NCBI RefSeq assembly: GCF_900605495.1
Contig: NZ_LR027603.1
Coordinates: 62,001 to 126,000, forward strand
Length of the DNA: 64,000 nucleotides
Reading direction: 5' to 3'
DNA from: Bacilliculturomica massiliensis
GTDB taxonomy: Bacteria; Bacillota; Clostridia; Peptostreptococcales; Anaerovoracaceae
Both the position numbers and the translations under genes were made by a program. The notes under the pieces are model-generated. The model was not told the origin of the DNA. It searched no databases and worked only from the letters and a program-made list of their open reading frames with translations. Positions 1-8,045 of the stretch are shown one piece after another (the first letter of the stretch is position 1; each line of letters opens with the position of its first letter).

Positions 1-308
1 AGCGCTTCTTGATCAGCGCGTTTTCATTTACATCTTTTATCCAGCCTGTACAGTTAGTTCGCTCCTTCGCTCTCGGCGCTTCCGTGGGAAGCCGCCTGTG
101 GTATGACAATTCGGTTTTTCGCAAACTCAGCCACAGCCTCCACCTCCTTTTTTGTGCATTAAAAAAACTGCAACATGTAATGTCACAGCTTCTCTGCTGT
201 CTCTTTTTGCTTACATAATCATGATATCAGGGATCGGCGTCTAAAACAACCCCTTCGCCGGGGATTTTTCCGAGCAAATCCGACAAACGTCGACATGCAA
301 AACGCCTC
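1..308. other. Window edge with no convincing gene
   Basis: I see no recognisable gene here. On the minus strand a 26-codon reading frame (134 down to 54, GTG start) follows a very good ribosome site, AAAGGAGGTGGAGGCT. It could be a tiny protein or the remnant of a larger gene, but I recognise nothing in it. A weak GC hairpin (CCCC/GGGG) at about 250-263, followed on the minus strand by TTGTTTT, may terminate the SseB-like gene. A short hairpin with a T-run on the plus strand near 196-217 has no plus-strand gene to serve. Confidence 0.3.
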
Positions 309-968
309 TCAATTCAGCGGAGGGACCTTTCCAATTTTCTCCGCGTACAGCGGCACGCCTTTTTTCCTGGCGTGCTCCCCCAGCTCCCCCGCCGCCTCCA
401 TCAGCTCAAATTTCTCTCCCGGCTTCATAAAAGGCTTCATCATCCTGGCCACGCCGGGGAAGATCACTTTCCTGTCGCCTGTGAAATCCAGCAGCATGAC
501 CCAGTGCGGCTTTTCTTCACCCTCGCCCTGCAGATAAAACATCCAGGCCGCGCGGACCGCCGCAAGCCGGCTGAAATACGCTTCCGCAGTCTCCTGCATG
601 CCTGCCGGATAAGCCTTCGGCTGCCAGACCCGGACCGTACCCTTGTGGGCGGTGCGGCGCACCGACATTCCCTGGCTCAATTTGTCTATCTTTTCAATGG
701 ATTCCTGATTTAAAATGATCCGTTTTCCCAGAGGGTCGACGACGATGCCGCTGAGATGTTCCCCGTCGTCTATCACGATCCCCTTCAATCGTTCATAGGA
801 AAAAAGCTCGGGGCGGGCGTCTTTTAACCCCAGTTTTTCAAATTCTTCCTGGCAGGTGCAGGCGATGAGAAACTGTTTTCCGTCCCCTGTGTTCATCAGC
901 GCCAGTCTGTTCTGTCCCGAGACCGGCACCAGATAGTTCCGATTCGTAAGTTTGACTTTATACTCCAT
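309..968 (-). CDS. SseB family protein
   Basis: A 219-residue soluble protein. The first ~60 residues resemble the SseB N-terminal domain, with a YLVPV segment followed by a displayed-value-like stretch. The last ~90 residues resemble SseB_C: a P-x-x-YP region, an alternating hydrophobic helix, then a WVMLLDF beta strand and a LMEA helix. SseB proteins are named for an E. coli serine-sensitivity phenotype, and their biochemical role is unknown. I chose the ATG at 968 because GGGAGGAACCACCGG lies directly upstream; an in-frame ATG 63 bases earlier has no such site. The gene ends a minus-strand run with the repeat protein upstream of it, about 105 bases away. Confidence 0.7.
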   Translation of the reverse strand: MEYKVKLTNRNYLVPVSGQNRLALMNTGDGKQFLIACTCQEEFEKLGLKDARPELFSYERLKGIVIDDGEHLSGIVVDPLGKRIILNQESIEKIDKLSQGMSVRRTAHKGTVRVWQPKAYPAGMQETAEAYFSRLAAVRAAWMFYLQGEGEEKPHWVMLLDFTGDRKVIFPGVARMMKPFMKPGEKFELMEAAGELGEHARKKGVPLYAEKIGKVPPLN

Positions 969-1073
969 CCGGTGGTTCCTCCCTTTTGCCGGCTTTCCGG
1001 CCATGAAAAATTCACAAAAGCCGGTCCGCACTGGCGTTCTGGTCCTTTTCCTATACTCTATCCCATACCGGTC

Positions 1074-2246
1074 TCAACTTTTTTGATCCTGCGGCCTGGT
1101 TTTGCCCGCAGGGTTTCCCCTGCCCTTATTCTGCTCTCTCAGCTTGACCTGGACCTGTACGGCCTGGCTTTTCGACAGTGGCTCCAGGTCTACCTGATGC
1201 AGCAGATTGCGGTATGTACTGCATTTCTTGATCAGAACGGAGTAGGTGCGCGAAGGCAGCTCGCTCTTGAGAGGCGCCCTGCCCAGCCGCCGGGCGATCT
1301 CCCGGACCTCCGCCAGCATGGCCTGCGTTTCCTCGTCCGGATCCACCAGCTTGTAAATGCTGTTTTCCAGCACGTCCTTATGCTTTTTCTGCTGTTCCTT
1401 TCCACGATTCAGATAGGTATTTCCAAAGGGGGAGAGTTTTGAAACAGGTTCCAGTCCGATCTGGTACAGCGTGTTTCTCCAGGTACCGAACCGCCGGGTG
1501 AGTGTTTTTCGCATTTCGTCGGGCACTTCGCTGCGAAGGGGAGCCCGGTTGAGCCTGCGGGCCATCTTCTCCAGACGGTCCAGCAGCTGCCGTTCATTCT
1601 CGTTCAGGTCCCTGACTTTGTACAGCGTCTCTTTTCTCTGCCACGTCCGGTCGATGCCCGCCGCGTCCAGAACTTCGGCCCAGGTGGTAAACCACCCCTT
1701 CAGTTCTCCCTGGATCTCTGCCAGTTCAAACATATGTGGAGGTCGGCCCAGTTCCTTCGCCCTGGTACGTACGATATCCATCAATTCATCGTATCTGCGG
1801 CTGCGCTCCTGCATCTTCTCCACAGTCATGCCGCCCTTTCCGGCTTTCGTGGAAAGCCCGGCTTTTTTCAGAGCGTAAGGCCACTTGTCAAACCGCAGCC
1901 GCAGATAATTTCGATAGACCCAGAACACCTCTTTCTGCGCCGGCACATGGCCCAGTTCACCGGTGCGCGCCCGCAGCAGATCCAACAGCTCCTCGTTGGA
2001 AAAGCTGCCGTACAGCAGCTTTCCCGCCGTCTCCCCCGTACTGAATATCTTTGCCCAGTCGGAATCCGGGCCGCTTCCCAGATCCATATTTCCCGCCGCC
2101 TCCGCCTGCTTTGCAGCTTCCTTCAGCATCGTTCTGTATCTTTCCACTGCCGCCCCGTCGTTTCCCCGGTCTCCGGAGGCCGCTGTCTGACGCTTTCCAC
2201 GTCCTCTCTGATCCTGGCTGGTTTTTTTCTGTTTCTCTTTATCCAA
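1074..2246 (-). CDS. Protein of four homing-endonuclease-associated (HNH-type) repeats
   Basis: 390 residues. After a charged, glycine-poor N-terminus (1-75) come four degenerate ~45-residue repeats, at roughly 83-130, 150-195, 218-268 and 312-358. Each reads L-x(4)-A-x-x-L-G-R-x-P-x-x-x-E-(L/V), then ~15 residues, then a (F/Y)-x-T-W/Y-x-x-x-L-x-x-x-G-L. This matches the pattern of the homing-endonuclease-associated repeat (HNH_repeat), a helical DNA-binding module usually fused to an HNH nuclease. No HNH or other catalytic motif is visible, so I infer a DNA-binding protein built only of these modules. The tail (365-390) is basic and disordered. The start is TTG at 2246 behind ACAGGGGACAG; a downstream ATG at residue 40 is the alternative. 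It sits downstream of the cysteine-rich gene on the same strand. Confidence 0.65.
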   Translation of the reverse strand: MDKEKQKKTSQDQRGRGKRQTAASGDRGNDGAAVERYRTMLKEAAKQAEAAGNMDLGSGPDSDWAKIFSTGETAGKLLYGSFSNEELLDLLRARTGELGHVPAQKEVFWVYRNYLRLRFDKWPYALKKAGLSTKAGKGGMTVEKMQERSRRYDELMDIVRTRAKELGRPPHMFELAEIQGELKGWFTTWAEVLDAAGIDRTWQRKETLYKVRDLNENERQLLDRLEKMARRLNRAPLRSEVPDEMRKTLTRRFGTWRNTLYQIGLEPVSKLSPFGNTYLNRGKEQQKKHKDVLENSIYKLVDPDEETQAMLAEVREIARRLGRAPLKSELPSRTYSVLIKKCSTYRNLLHQVDLEPLSKSQAVQVQVKLREQNKGRGNPAGKTRPQDQKS

Positions 2247-2309
2247 ATTATTCTGTCCCCTGTATCTTTGCCCTGGGGAGCGGCCGCCGGTTGCGCCGGT
2301 TGCGCCGCT

Positions 2310-2627
2310 TCAGTCCTGTTCGTCCTGCTCCCCGTCCAGTTTGGTCACCTCGATGATCTCGCCGTATTTGCTCATGATATATCCATAATTGTCTTTTTTG
2401 TGGGGGACCATGCAGTTGCTGCAGTCCTTGATCCCTTTCTCCGTGTATTTGAAGTTCCCTCCGCACTTATCCTTGAGCGCATACAGCGGACAATAGCAAA
2501 ACAGACAATTGAACTCATCCGGGTGATCTGTCTTATGACATGGGAAAAACTCGCATTCTTTATGGTTGTAAAAGGAATAGTGTTTCCCTCTCCAGCTTTC
2601 CGATCCCTCATTTTTTTCTCTGCCCAT
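2310..2627 (-). CDS. Cysteine-rich small domain protein
   Basis: 105 residues with nine cysteines in the pattern of the cysteine-rich small domain family (PF04071 type): HKECEFFPCHK near 23-33, then NCLFCYCPLY near 40-49, KCGG near 54, and KDCSNCMVPH near 67-76. The spacing suggests a metal-binding knuckle, probably zinc. In many bacteria and archaea this domain occurs beside cobalamin synthesis or salvage genes. Here a cobalamin riboswitch lies about 550 bases upstream on the same strand, with a nuclease remnant and a repeat element in between, so it may be the original riboswitch target (inference). The start is certain: AAGGAGGATATAAA precedes the ATG at 2627. Confidence 0.8.
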   Translation of the reverse strand: MGREKNEGSESWRGKHYSFYNHKECEFFPCHKTDHPDEFNCLFCYCPLYALKDKCGGNFKYTEKGIKDCSNCMVPHKKDNYGYIMSKYGEIIEVTKLDGEQDEQD

Positions 2628-2668
2628 TTTATATCCTCCTTATTTTATTGCTTCGTTTTCAATACCGC

Positions 2669-2815
2669 CGCGTCCGCCGCGCACAGAATCTATATAATAA
2701 CCACATTGTGGTTATTATATCGTGATCGGCCGCAGGCCGTCATGATATAATCCGCGCATGGCGTCCGCCGCGCACAGAATCTGTATAATAACCACATTGT
2801 GGTTATTATATCACA
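2669..2815. repeat. Hairpin-rich dispersed repeat, copy A (about 1.5 units)
   Basis: Two hairpins and a fixed linker are arranged as hairpin 2 (2692-2720), hairpin 1 (2715-2751), linker (2752-2783), hairpin 2 (2784-2810). A partial linker at 2669-2690 precedes them. Hairpin 2 has perfect 14-base arms around a single T. Hairpin 1 has arms meeting at GGCCGCAGGCC, with one bulged base in the left arm. The linker contains GCGTCCGCCGCGCACAGAAT. The same layout recurs at 62052-62166 with paired, compensating base changes. One edge abuts the stop codon of the Rpn remnant. It resembles a REP/BIME or MITE-like element; no transposase for it is visible here. Confidence 0.85.
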
Positions 2816-3035
2816 GATCACCCACGATCTCACGGATAAAATCCGCGCCGAAGCCCCTGGCCTGCAGCTTCTGTCTCACCATGCCCGCTTTGGCCTCCGC
2901 TCCCTTTTCCAGCCCCTTCTCAATGCCGCGCATCAGCCCGATATCGATCCCTTCCTGCAGCCCGCGCACATACTGTTCATCGTCGTCCATCCGCGGACGG
3001 CTTCCATCTCTGTAATACTTGTGATTCAGACACAT
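2811..3035 (-). pseudogene. C-terminal remnant of an Rpn-family recombination-promoting nuclease
   Basis: 74 codons from the ATG at 3035 (GGAGG nine bases upstream). The residues match the typical C-terminal tail of Rpn/PD-(D/E)XK transposase-like proteins. There is a stretch of alternating G-L and E-K-G (EGIDIGLMRGIEKGLEKGAE) followed by a RQKLQARGF helix. The nuclease domain of about 200 residues is absent; upstream sequence is a terminator and a cobalamin riboswitch. I therefore read it as a truncated gene. Its stop codon is immediately followed by the hairpin-rich repeat. It could be expressed as a short peptide from the riboswitch transcript, but no function is implied. Confidence 0.6.
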
Positions 3036-3072
3036 TTTCCTTGACCTCCATTCCCTGAAAGCCCGGTGGAAA

Positions 3073-3104
3073 CAAAAAACTGCGGCATCGTCAGATACCG
3101 CAGT
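3073..3104 (-). terminator. Rho-independent terminator behind cobalamin riboswitch 1
   Basis: On the minus strand an ACTGCGG...CCGCAGT stem is followed by TTTTTTG. It lies about 70 bases past the riboswitch core and is very similar in stem ends and T-run to the terminator after the second riboswitch at 17.5 kb. It is likely the expression platform, or part of it. Confidence 0.75.
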
Positions 3105-3170
3105 CCGTATTCCTGCATCATAAAAGATTTCATCTCTTACCTGCGCCTTTTCCCCGTGGCAATAAAGATG

Positions 3171-3395
3171 ACGACAGCGCAGGTCTCCTGACTCGTGGCT
3201 CACAGTCTTCCTCTCGCCTTCCCGAACGCAGCCGGACTGAGACCGGTGGTTTTTTGTTCAGTGGCTTACCGCAGTTTTCACCGCTGTTTTGAAAGGAAGA
3301 CTCCCCACTTACAGTGGCGGGTCCGCTCCGGATTCTCACCGGATTCCCTCTTAGCCCCAGAAACTGATGCCAGTCTCAGGGGAACGCCTGTCGTT
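3171..3395 (-). promoter_or_regulatory. Cobalamin (B12) riboswitch 1
   Basis: Reading the minus strand, the segment shows the cobalamin riboswitch hallmarks in order: AGAGGGAATCCGGTGAGAAT, CGGACCCGCCACTGTAA, the B12-box-like GCCACTG, GGGAAGGCGAGAGGAAGAC, and GAGCCACGAGTCAGGAGACC. Such aptamers bind adenosyl- or methyl-cobalamin and switch off B12 uptake, synthesis or B12-independent isozymes. Downstream are a terminator, an Rpn remnant, a repeat element and the cysteine-rich protein gene. The predicted corrinoid transport operon at 4.4-11 kb lies upstream, not downstream, so this element does not precede it. Confidence 0.9.
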
Positions 3396-3446
3396 TATTA
3401 TTTTCATCTTTTATCTTACCAGCCTGCAGGGGGACAGTCAAGGCCT

Positions 3447-4262
3447 TTACCCCCGGCTTTTTCGGATGGGGAAAAAGATCTTAGTTTCCCACTGGTCTGC
3501 CGGAAGATCGTCAAACTGTGTCTTCAGATAGATCTCATAGGGACTGTCCGCCGTTTCATATCCGTTCTCGTTGATCCACTGCACCAGAGCGCCGTAGGCG
3601 TCCGGCAGTCCCGAATACCCTCCATAGTGCATCGTCACGGCGCAGAGACCCCCCTTAAGAATTCTCGTGGCGCAGTCCTTCGATGTTTCCGCCAGCCCCA
3701 GCGCCGTCTCTGTGTCGTTGCACTCCTGACTGAATTCTTCGTCGTGATAGATAGCCATCACCGCTCTGTCCGTCACGATCTGTTCCCTGGCCACCTGTTC
3801 AAATAATTTTCCGTAGTACTTTCCGAAATCCTCCACGCTCATCTTCTGACGGCTGGAAAGGATCGGCCGATCCGTTGTCTCCTCCAACGCAACCGCATAA
3901 TTGTTCTGATAACTCATGATATCACCTGTCCTCTCAAAATCCCGCAGATGCTGCTGCAGCTCCGCCAATATCAGCGACGTCTCTGATATGTGTCTGCCCA
4001 GCTCCCGCTCCTGATCCTTTAATTTTGAAAAGAGCGCTCTTTCTCTGCCCTCAGAGAGCAGTCCGCGGATCTCCGCAAGTGAAAAACCGTACCGCTTCAG
4101 TCTGCCGATCAAAAGCATCCGTGGTATCTGCGACTCGTCGTAATACCTGTAACCGGAATATCTGTCCACCTCCCAGGGATGGATCAGTCCGATCCTGTCG
4201 TAGTGATGCAGCGTTTTGACGCTGACCATGCAAACTTTTGAAAACTGTCCGATACTTAACAT
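3447..4262 (-). CDS. MerR family regulator with GyrI-like effector domain
   Basis: 271 residues. Residues 1-70 form the MerR winged helix: IGQFSK, VSVKTLHHYDRIGL, YRYYDESQ, LKRYGFSLAEI. A coiled-coil dimer helix follows (75-110). The C-terminal ~155 residues resemble the GyrI-like/SOUL effector-binding domain used by BmrR-type drug sensors. The start at 4262 follows CGGAGGGCAGAT. A promoter with the 19-base spacer typical of MerR-controlled genes lies just upstream, so it probably regulates itself. It sits between the transporter operon and cobalamin riboswitch 1 but has its own promoter. The ligand is unknown. Confidence 0.85.
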   Translation of the reverse strand: MLSIGQFSKVCMVSVKTLHHYDRIGLIHPWEVDRYSGYRYYDESQIPRMLLIGRLKRYGFSLAEIRGLLSEGRERALFSKLKDQERELGRHISETSLILAELQQHLRDFERTGDIMSYQNNYAVALEETTDRPILSSRQKMSVEDFGKYYGKLFEQVAREQIVTDRAVMAIYHDEEFSQECNDTETALGLAETSKDCATRILKGGLCAVTMHYGGYSGLPDAYGALVQWINENGYETADSPYEIYLKTQFDDLPADQWETKIFFPIRKSRG

Positions 4263-4309
4263 ATCTGCCCTCCGTATGGTAATTGTCTATCTGATCCGGA
4301 TCTGTCTTC

Positions 4310-4340
4310 AGTATAAAGCCTGACCCTGGGGCAGAGTCAA
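4310..4340 (-). promoter_or_regulatory. MerR-type promoter with 19-bp spacer and internal dyad
   Basis: On the minus strand TTGACT and TATACT are separated by 19 bases instead of 17. The spacer contains the near-palindrome GACTCTGCCCCAGGGTC. Over-long spacers holding a dyad are the signature of promoters remodelled by MerR proteins. It precedes the merR-like gene by about 50 bases. Confidence 0.75.
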
Positions 4341-4362
4341 CAGGTGATTTCAATTTTTTTAT

Positions 4363-7137
4363 TTACTCAACCAGCCCGTATTTCACTTTGATCCGATCCA
4401 GCTTTTCGATGATGGGTCCGGAGATGAACCACAGGAAAAAGACCGTGGCGATCCCATGAATAATGTTGAAGGGGAGTCCCTGGGCATAGTAGATCAGGAA
4501 AACGGGCCAGGTGGGCTTTGACTGCCACATCAGAGCGCTGGCGGAATCCATGATGATCCCGTAGATAAAAAACGCGCTCAGCAGACCGAATATGCACAGA
4601 GAACTCCTGCGTTTCCGCAAAAAACCCTTGCGAAACAGTATGCCTGCCAGAAACCCGATGATCCCGGCGCTGAACATCTGCCAGGGCGTCCACGGTCCTT
4701 GTGAAAACATCATGTTCGAGACGAACATGGTCACCGCTCCCACCAGAAATCCCGCCTCACCTCCGAAGCAGACTCCCGCCAGTATTACGACCGCCAATAC
4801 CGGCTTGAATTGCGGCAGCATGAAAAAAGCCGCCCGGCCCGCCACTCCGATGGCTGCCAGCACTGAAATAACGATGAGCTCCCGCGCCTGCGGTCTCCTG
4901 TCTTCAAATACCATTGCAAAGGGCAGCATGGTCTCCAGAAGGATCAGCATGCTGATAAAATAGTATTTCCTGTCTTCCAGATAAAAGACCCCCACGTAGA
5001 GCGTCAGCGGTATGGCTAGTAAGATCATAAAAGAGCCGGCGATGGTTCGCCTGGACAATTTTCGTTTTTCACGCGGCGTCTGCACAATGTGAACAGGCGC
5101 GTCCAGTTCCTTTCCCGGAAGCAGCGATGCAAGACAGCCTCCCAGTTCCACCATCATTGTGAACTGGACCGCGTAATCCCGCCAGTCCGGCCAGCGGTCT
5201 TTGAGCAGAAGGAATGTGGCGATAAACGCGCCCGCAAAGAAAATCCCTGAAAGGATCCGCATAGGCGACAGCCGCTTTCGCTCAAAGGCAGAGACCTGCA
5301 GCCCGTCCGCCTTCTCTATTTCAGCAGGCTCCCCCTCCTCTTCTGGTGACCCGGTCCAGCTTTCTGCCTCCGGTCCTGTGTTCCGGGGCTCCTGGGTCTC
5401 CCGCGCCGGTATTTCCCATTCGAAATTCACCTCTGTATCGCCGGCCTGATAGACCTCTCCGCCGCAGGCCCCTATGATATCTTCGGCCAGAACCGCCTCA
5501 GGAAGCAATGTGCGGGCCATGCGGTTAGCCGACGTAGTATAGAAGCTTTTTCCCGAAAAAAAGCGGCGTGGACAGTCTTCACCGGTGATCGACCCGTCGA
5601 AAAACATGGCGCACCGATCAGCGTACCGCGCGCAGAATTCGATGTCGTGGCTTACCATGACCACGGTGACGCCCTTTTGACGCAGCCGGTCCAGAATATG
5701 CGCCAGCTTCTGTTTAAAGTGGGCGTCCAGCCCTTTGGTCGGCTCGTCGAGAACCAGGATCTCCGGCTCCAGAAGCAGTACCTTTGCCAGCGCCGCTCTC
5801 TGCTGTTCCCCCCCGGACAGATCATAGGGGTGCATGGACAGCAGTTCTTCCAGTTCGCAGAGCGCCGTGACGTCTTCGATCCTGCGGCGCCGTTCTTCCC
5901 TGGAGTACATATGTCCCGAAAGCATTTCCGCCAGATCCGCCTCCACTGTTTTTTTCACAAACAGCGCCTGTGGATTCTGCGGCAGGATACCCAATATCCC
6001 TCCGTACAGTCCGTTTTTCCCGTCCGCGTCCGAAAATATTTCCTTTCCTTTTATCCTGACCTTACCTCTCCAGGGGCGCAGCAGCCCGGTCATTACAGAG
6101 ATGCTTGTGGTCTTGCCGGTACCGTTCCCCCCCACGATGGCATAAAGCTCTCCCCGGCCTACGTTCATGGACAGCCCCTTGAGCACGTCGGGCAGACCCT
6201 CTTCGTACCGGAACCAGACCTCGGAAAGCTGGATGACCGGCGTTTCTCCGCATAGGTCCGCCCTCCCGGTATCCGCCGGCGGTATTGCTTTTCTGTCCAG
6301 CGTCTTCTCCGCGGCTACCTTCGTCAGCCACTGCCGGCCGTCCCTCACCGTGACCGGGCAGGGCAGGCTGCTCTCTACTCCCGCGTATACCCGCATAGGC
6401 GTGGGCATGGCCAGAAACATGTGGTGTTTCTTTTCCTTCAGCAGGCGCCCGGCCTCCTGAGGGCTGCCGTCAGTCAATATTGCCCCCCGGTCCATGACTA
6501 CAGCGCGGTCCGACAGGGGCAGGGCGTCCTCCAGGCGATGCTCCGTCAGAAGGATCGTGGTTCCCAGCTCCCGATTTATTTTGGCGATCGTCTCCAGAAA
6601 GTCTGCCGCCGCAATGGGGTCAAGCTGACTGGTAGGCTCGTCCAAGATCAGTACAGAAGGCTGCATGACCATAACGGAAGCCAGATTTAAAAGCTGCTTC
6701 TGGCCGCCGGAAAGCTCCGCCACATTCTTGTGGAACCACGTCTGTATTCCGAAAAAGCTGGCCATTTCCGCTACCCGAAGCCGTATGGCGGGGGTGTCCA
6801 TACCCAGGCTTTCCAGCCCAAAGGCCAATTCGTGCCACACTTTATCCGTCACGATCTGGTTATCCGGGCTCTGCAGCACAAAGCCGATCTTCTCCGCCTG
6901 ATCTCGCTCCGTAAGCTGGGTCAGCAGACGTCCTTCAAAGAAGATATCGCCGCTGCAGCGGCCGTGCGGCGTCAGGACTGGCTTCAGATGGCGCAGCAGC
7001 GTAGATTTTCCGCAGCCTGACTTTCCGCAGAGAGTGACGAATTCTCCCTGTCCTACAACGAGACAAATATCCCTCAGCGCCGGTTCTTCCTTTCCCGGAT
7101 AGGCGAAATTCAAATGTTCGATCTTAAAAGTTTCCAC
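4363..7137 (-). CDS. ECF transporter fusion: two EcfA ATPases plus S component
   Basis: 924 residues from a GTG start (GGAGGAGACCCGGAA upstream), overlapping ecfT by 28 bases. Residues ~1-240 are ATPase 1: Walker A CGKSGCGKST, Q-loop FVLQSPDN, signature LSGGQKQ, Walker B LILDEPTS, switch TEHR. Residues ~300-540 are ATPase 2: VGGNGTGKTT, LPQNPQ, LSGGEQQRA, LVLDEPT, SHD. A ~70-residue acidic linker leads to a membrane domain (from ~620) with about eight hydrophobic segments. This includes GVCFGGEAGFLVGAVTMF and GPWTPWQMFSAGIIGFLAG, which look like an ECF substrate-binding (S) component. All three cytosolic/binding parts of an energy-coupling-factor importer are therefore in one chain. The substrate is not proven; context points to a corrinoid. 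Confidence 0.9.
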   Translation of the reverse strand: METFKIEHLNFAYPGKEEPALRDICLVVGQGEFVTLCGKSGCGKSTLLRHLKPVLTPHGRCSGDIFFEGRLLTQLTERDQAEKIGFVLQSPDNQIVTDKVWHELAFGLESLGMDTPAIRLRVAEMASFFGIQTWFHKNVAELSGGQKQLLNLASVMVMQPSVLILDEPTSQLDPIAAADFLETIAKINRELGTTILLTEHRLEDALPLSDRAVVMDRGAILTDGSPQEAGRLLKEKKHHMFLAMPTPMRVYAGVESSLPCPVTVRDGRQWLTKVAAEKTLDRKAIPPADTGRADLCGETPVIQLSEVWFRYEEGLPDVLKGLSMNVGRGELYAIVGGNGTGKTTSISVMTGLLRPWRGKVRIKGKEIFSDADGKNGLYGGILGILPQNPQALFVKKTVEADLAEMLSGHMYSREERRRRIEDVTALCELEELLSMHPYDLSGGEQQRAALAKVLLLEPEILVLDEPTKGLDAHFKQKLAHILDRLRQKGVTVVMVSHDIEFCARYADRCAMFFDGSITGEDCPRRFFSGKSFYTTSANRMARTLLPEAVLAEDIIGACGGEVYQAGDTEVNFEWEIPARETQEPRNTGPEAESWTGSPEEEGEPAEIEKADGLQVSAFERKRLSPMRILSGIFFAGAFIATFLLLKDRWPDWRDYAVQFTMMVELGGCLASLLPGKELDAPVHIVQTPREKRKLSRRTIAGSFMILLAIPLTLYVGVFYLEDRKYYFISMLILLETMLPFAMVFEDRRPQARELIVISVLAAIGVAGRAAFFMLPQFKPVLAVVILAGVCFGGEAGFLVGAVTMFVSNMMFSQGPWTPWQMFSAGIIGFLAGILFRKGFLRKRRSSLCIFGLLSAFFIYGIIMDSASALMWQSKPTWPVFLIYYAQGLPFNIIHGIATVFFLWFISGPIIEKLDRIKVKYGLVE

Positions 7138-8045
7138 TTCCGGGTCTCCTCCAATTCGATCACTGCGGGCGTCAGACACAGCCCGCCATAAGCTGAAAAC
7201 AAACTGATGCTGTAAATTCCCGTAAACGCTCCTTTGGTCGTGGGGAAATACCTCCAATATAATCCGCCCATCGCAGCTCCGGCAAATACATAAAGCCCCA
7301 GCCCTCCGATCACCGCCAGCGCGATCTTATCCCGCCGGTCAAAACGAAAGATCGAAAATGCCGTGCGTCCCGGCAGCCCATATCCTCTGCTCCGCATGGA
7401 ATCCGCCGTCTCAATGGCGTTTTCCAGCGCCCATGTGATCATGATAGACAGGATCGTCAGCCCGTGCCTTGCCCTCTGCAATATGCTCCCGTTTGACACA
7501 TCCCTGCCCACACAGCGCTGAGCGTTTGAAATGACTTTGATCTGGGCTTTGAAACGGGGCACAAAGCGCAGGGCCATAGAGAGGATCAGGGAAAGGGCCG
7601 GGATCACCCGGCCAAACAGATAGATGAACTTGTCCGAAGTCATCACCGCATTGTAGCAGGAAAACCAGCAAATGACGCTGATCATCATGACAGCCGCCGC
7701 AAAGCCGTATAAAATAGACTCCAGCGTCAGAGGATTTCCCGACCGCAGGTACGTCAGGATCGTAGCCCCCTCGTGATTAAAAGCAGGATTGACCAGCGCC
7801 GCCACCAGCATCATGGGGATCATATAAATAAAATTGAACCGGACCGCGCGTTTTCCGGAAAGCAGAATGGAATAGAGAAACGCGCAGCACAGGGAAATGC
7901 CCAGGCACACAGGATGCATAAAAAACATAGAGGCGATCAGCACGAAGGCGAAGTACAGGAAATTGACCGCAGGGTGGTAACCGGCAAAGGCTCCGCCCTC
8001 CCTGGCCGCGCCGCCCCATCCTGTTTTACTCGCCTCCCGTGGCAT
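7110..8045 (-). CDS. ecfT: ECF transporter transmembrane protein EcfT
   Basis: 311 residues with several transmembrane helices in the N-terminal half. A cytoplasmic coupling region (~150-235) contains MALRFVPRF and SMRSRGYG, the latter matching the second conserved A-R-G motif region of EcfT that binds the ATPases. It overlaps the DUF4430 gene by 20 bases at its 5' end and the EcfA-EcfA'-S gene by 28 bases at its 3' end, so the three are translationally coupled. The N-terminus is unusually rich in Gly/Ala before HPAVNFLYF, where family members normally begin. Confidence 0.9.
   Translation of the reverse strand: MPREASKTGWGGAAREGGAFAGYHPAVNFLYFAFVLIASMFFMHPVCLGISLCCAFLYSILLSGKRAVRFNFIYMIPMMLVAALVNPAFNHEGATILTYLRSGNPLTLESILYGFAAAVMMISVICWFSCYNAVMTSDKFIYLFGRVIPALSLILSMALRFVPRFKAQIKVISNAQRCVGRDVSNGSILQRARHGLTILSIMITWALENAIETADSMRSRGYGLPGRTAFSIFRFDRRDKIALAVIGGLGLYVFAGAAMGGLYWRYFPTTKGAFTGIYSISLFSAYGGLCLTPAVIELEETRKWKLLRSNI

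Noticed and set aside
1734-2750. 338-codon plus-strand frame opposite the repeat-protein gene
   Set aside because: Mostly antisense to a gene with clear internal repeats; its end only translates the hairpin-rich repeat.
2669-2815. CRISPR-like array because of repeated palindromes
   Set aside because: There are no unique spacers of constant length and no cas genes; the layout is two different hairpins with a fixed linker.
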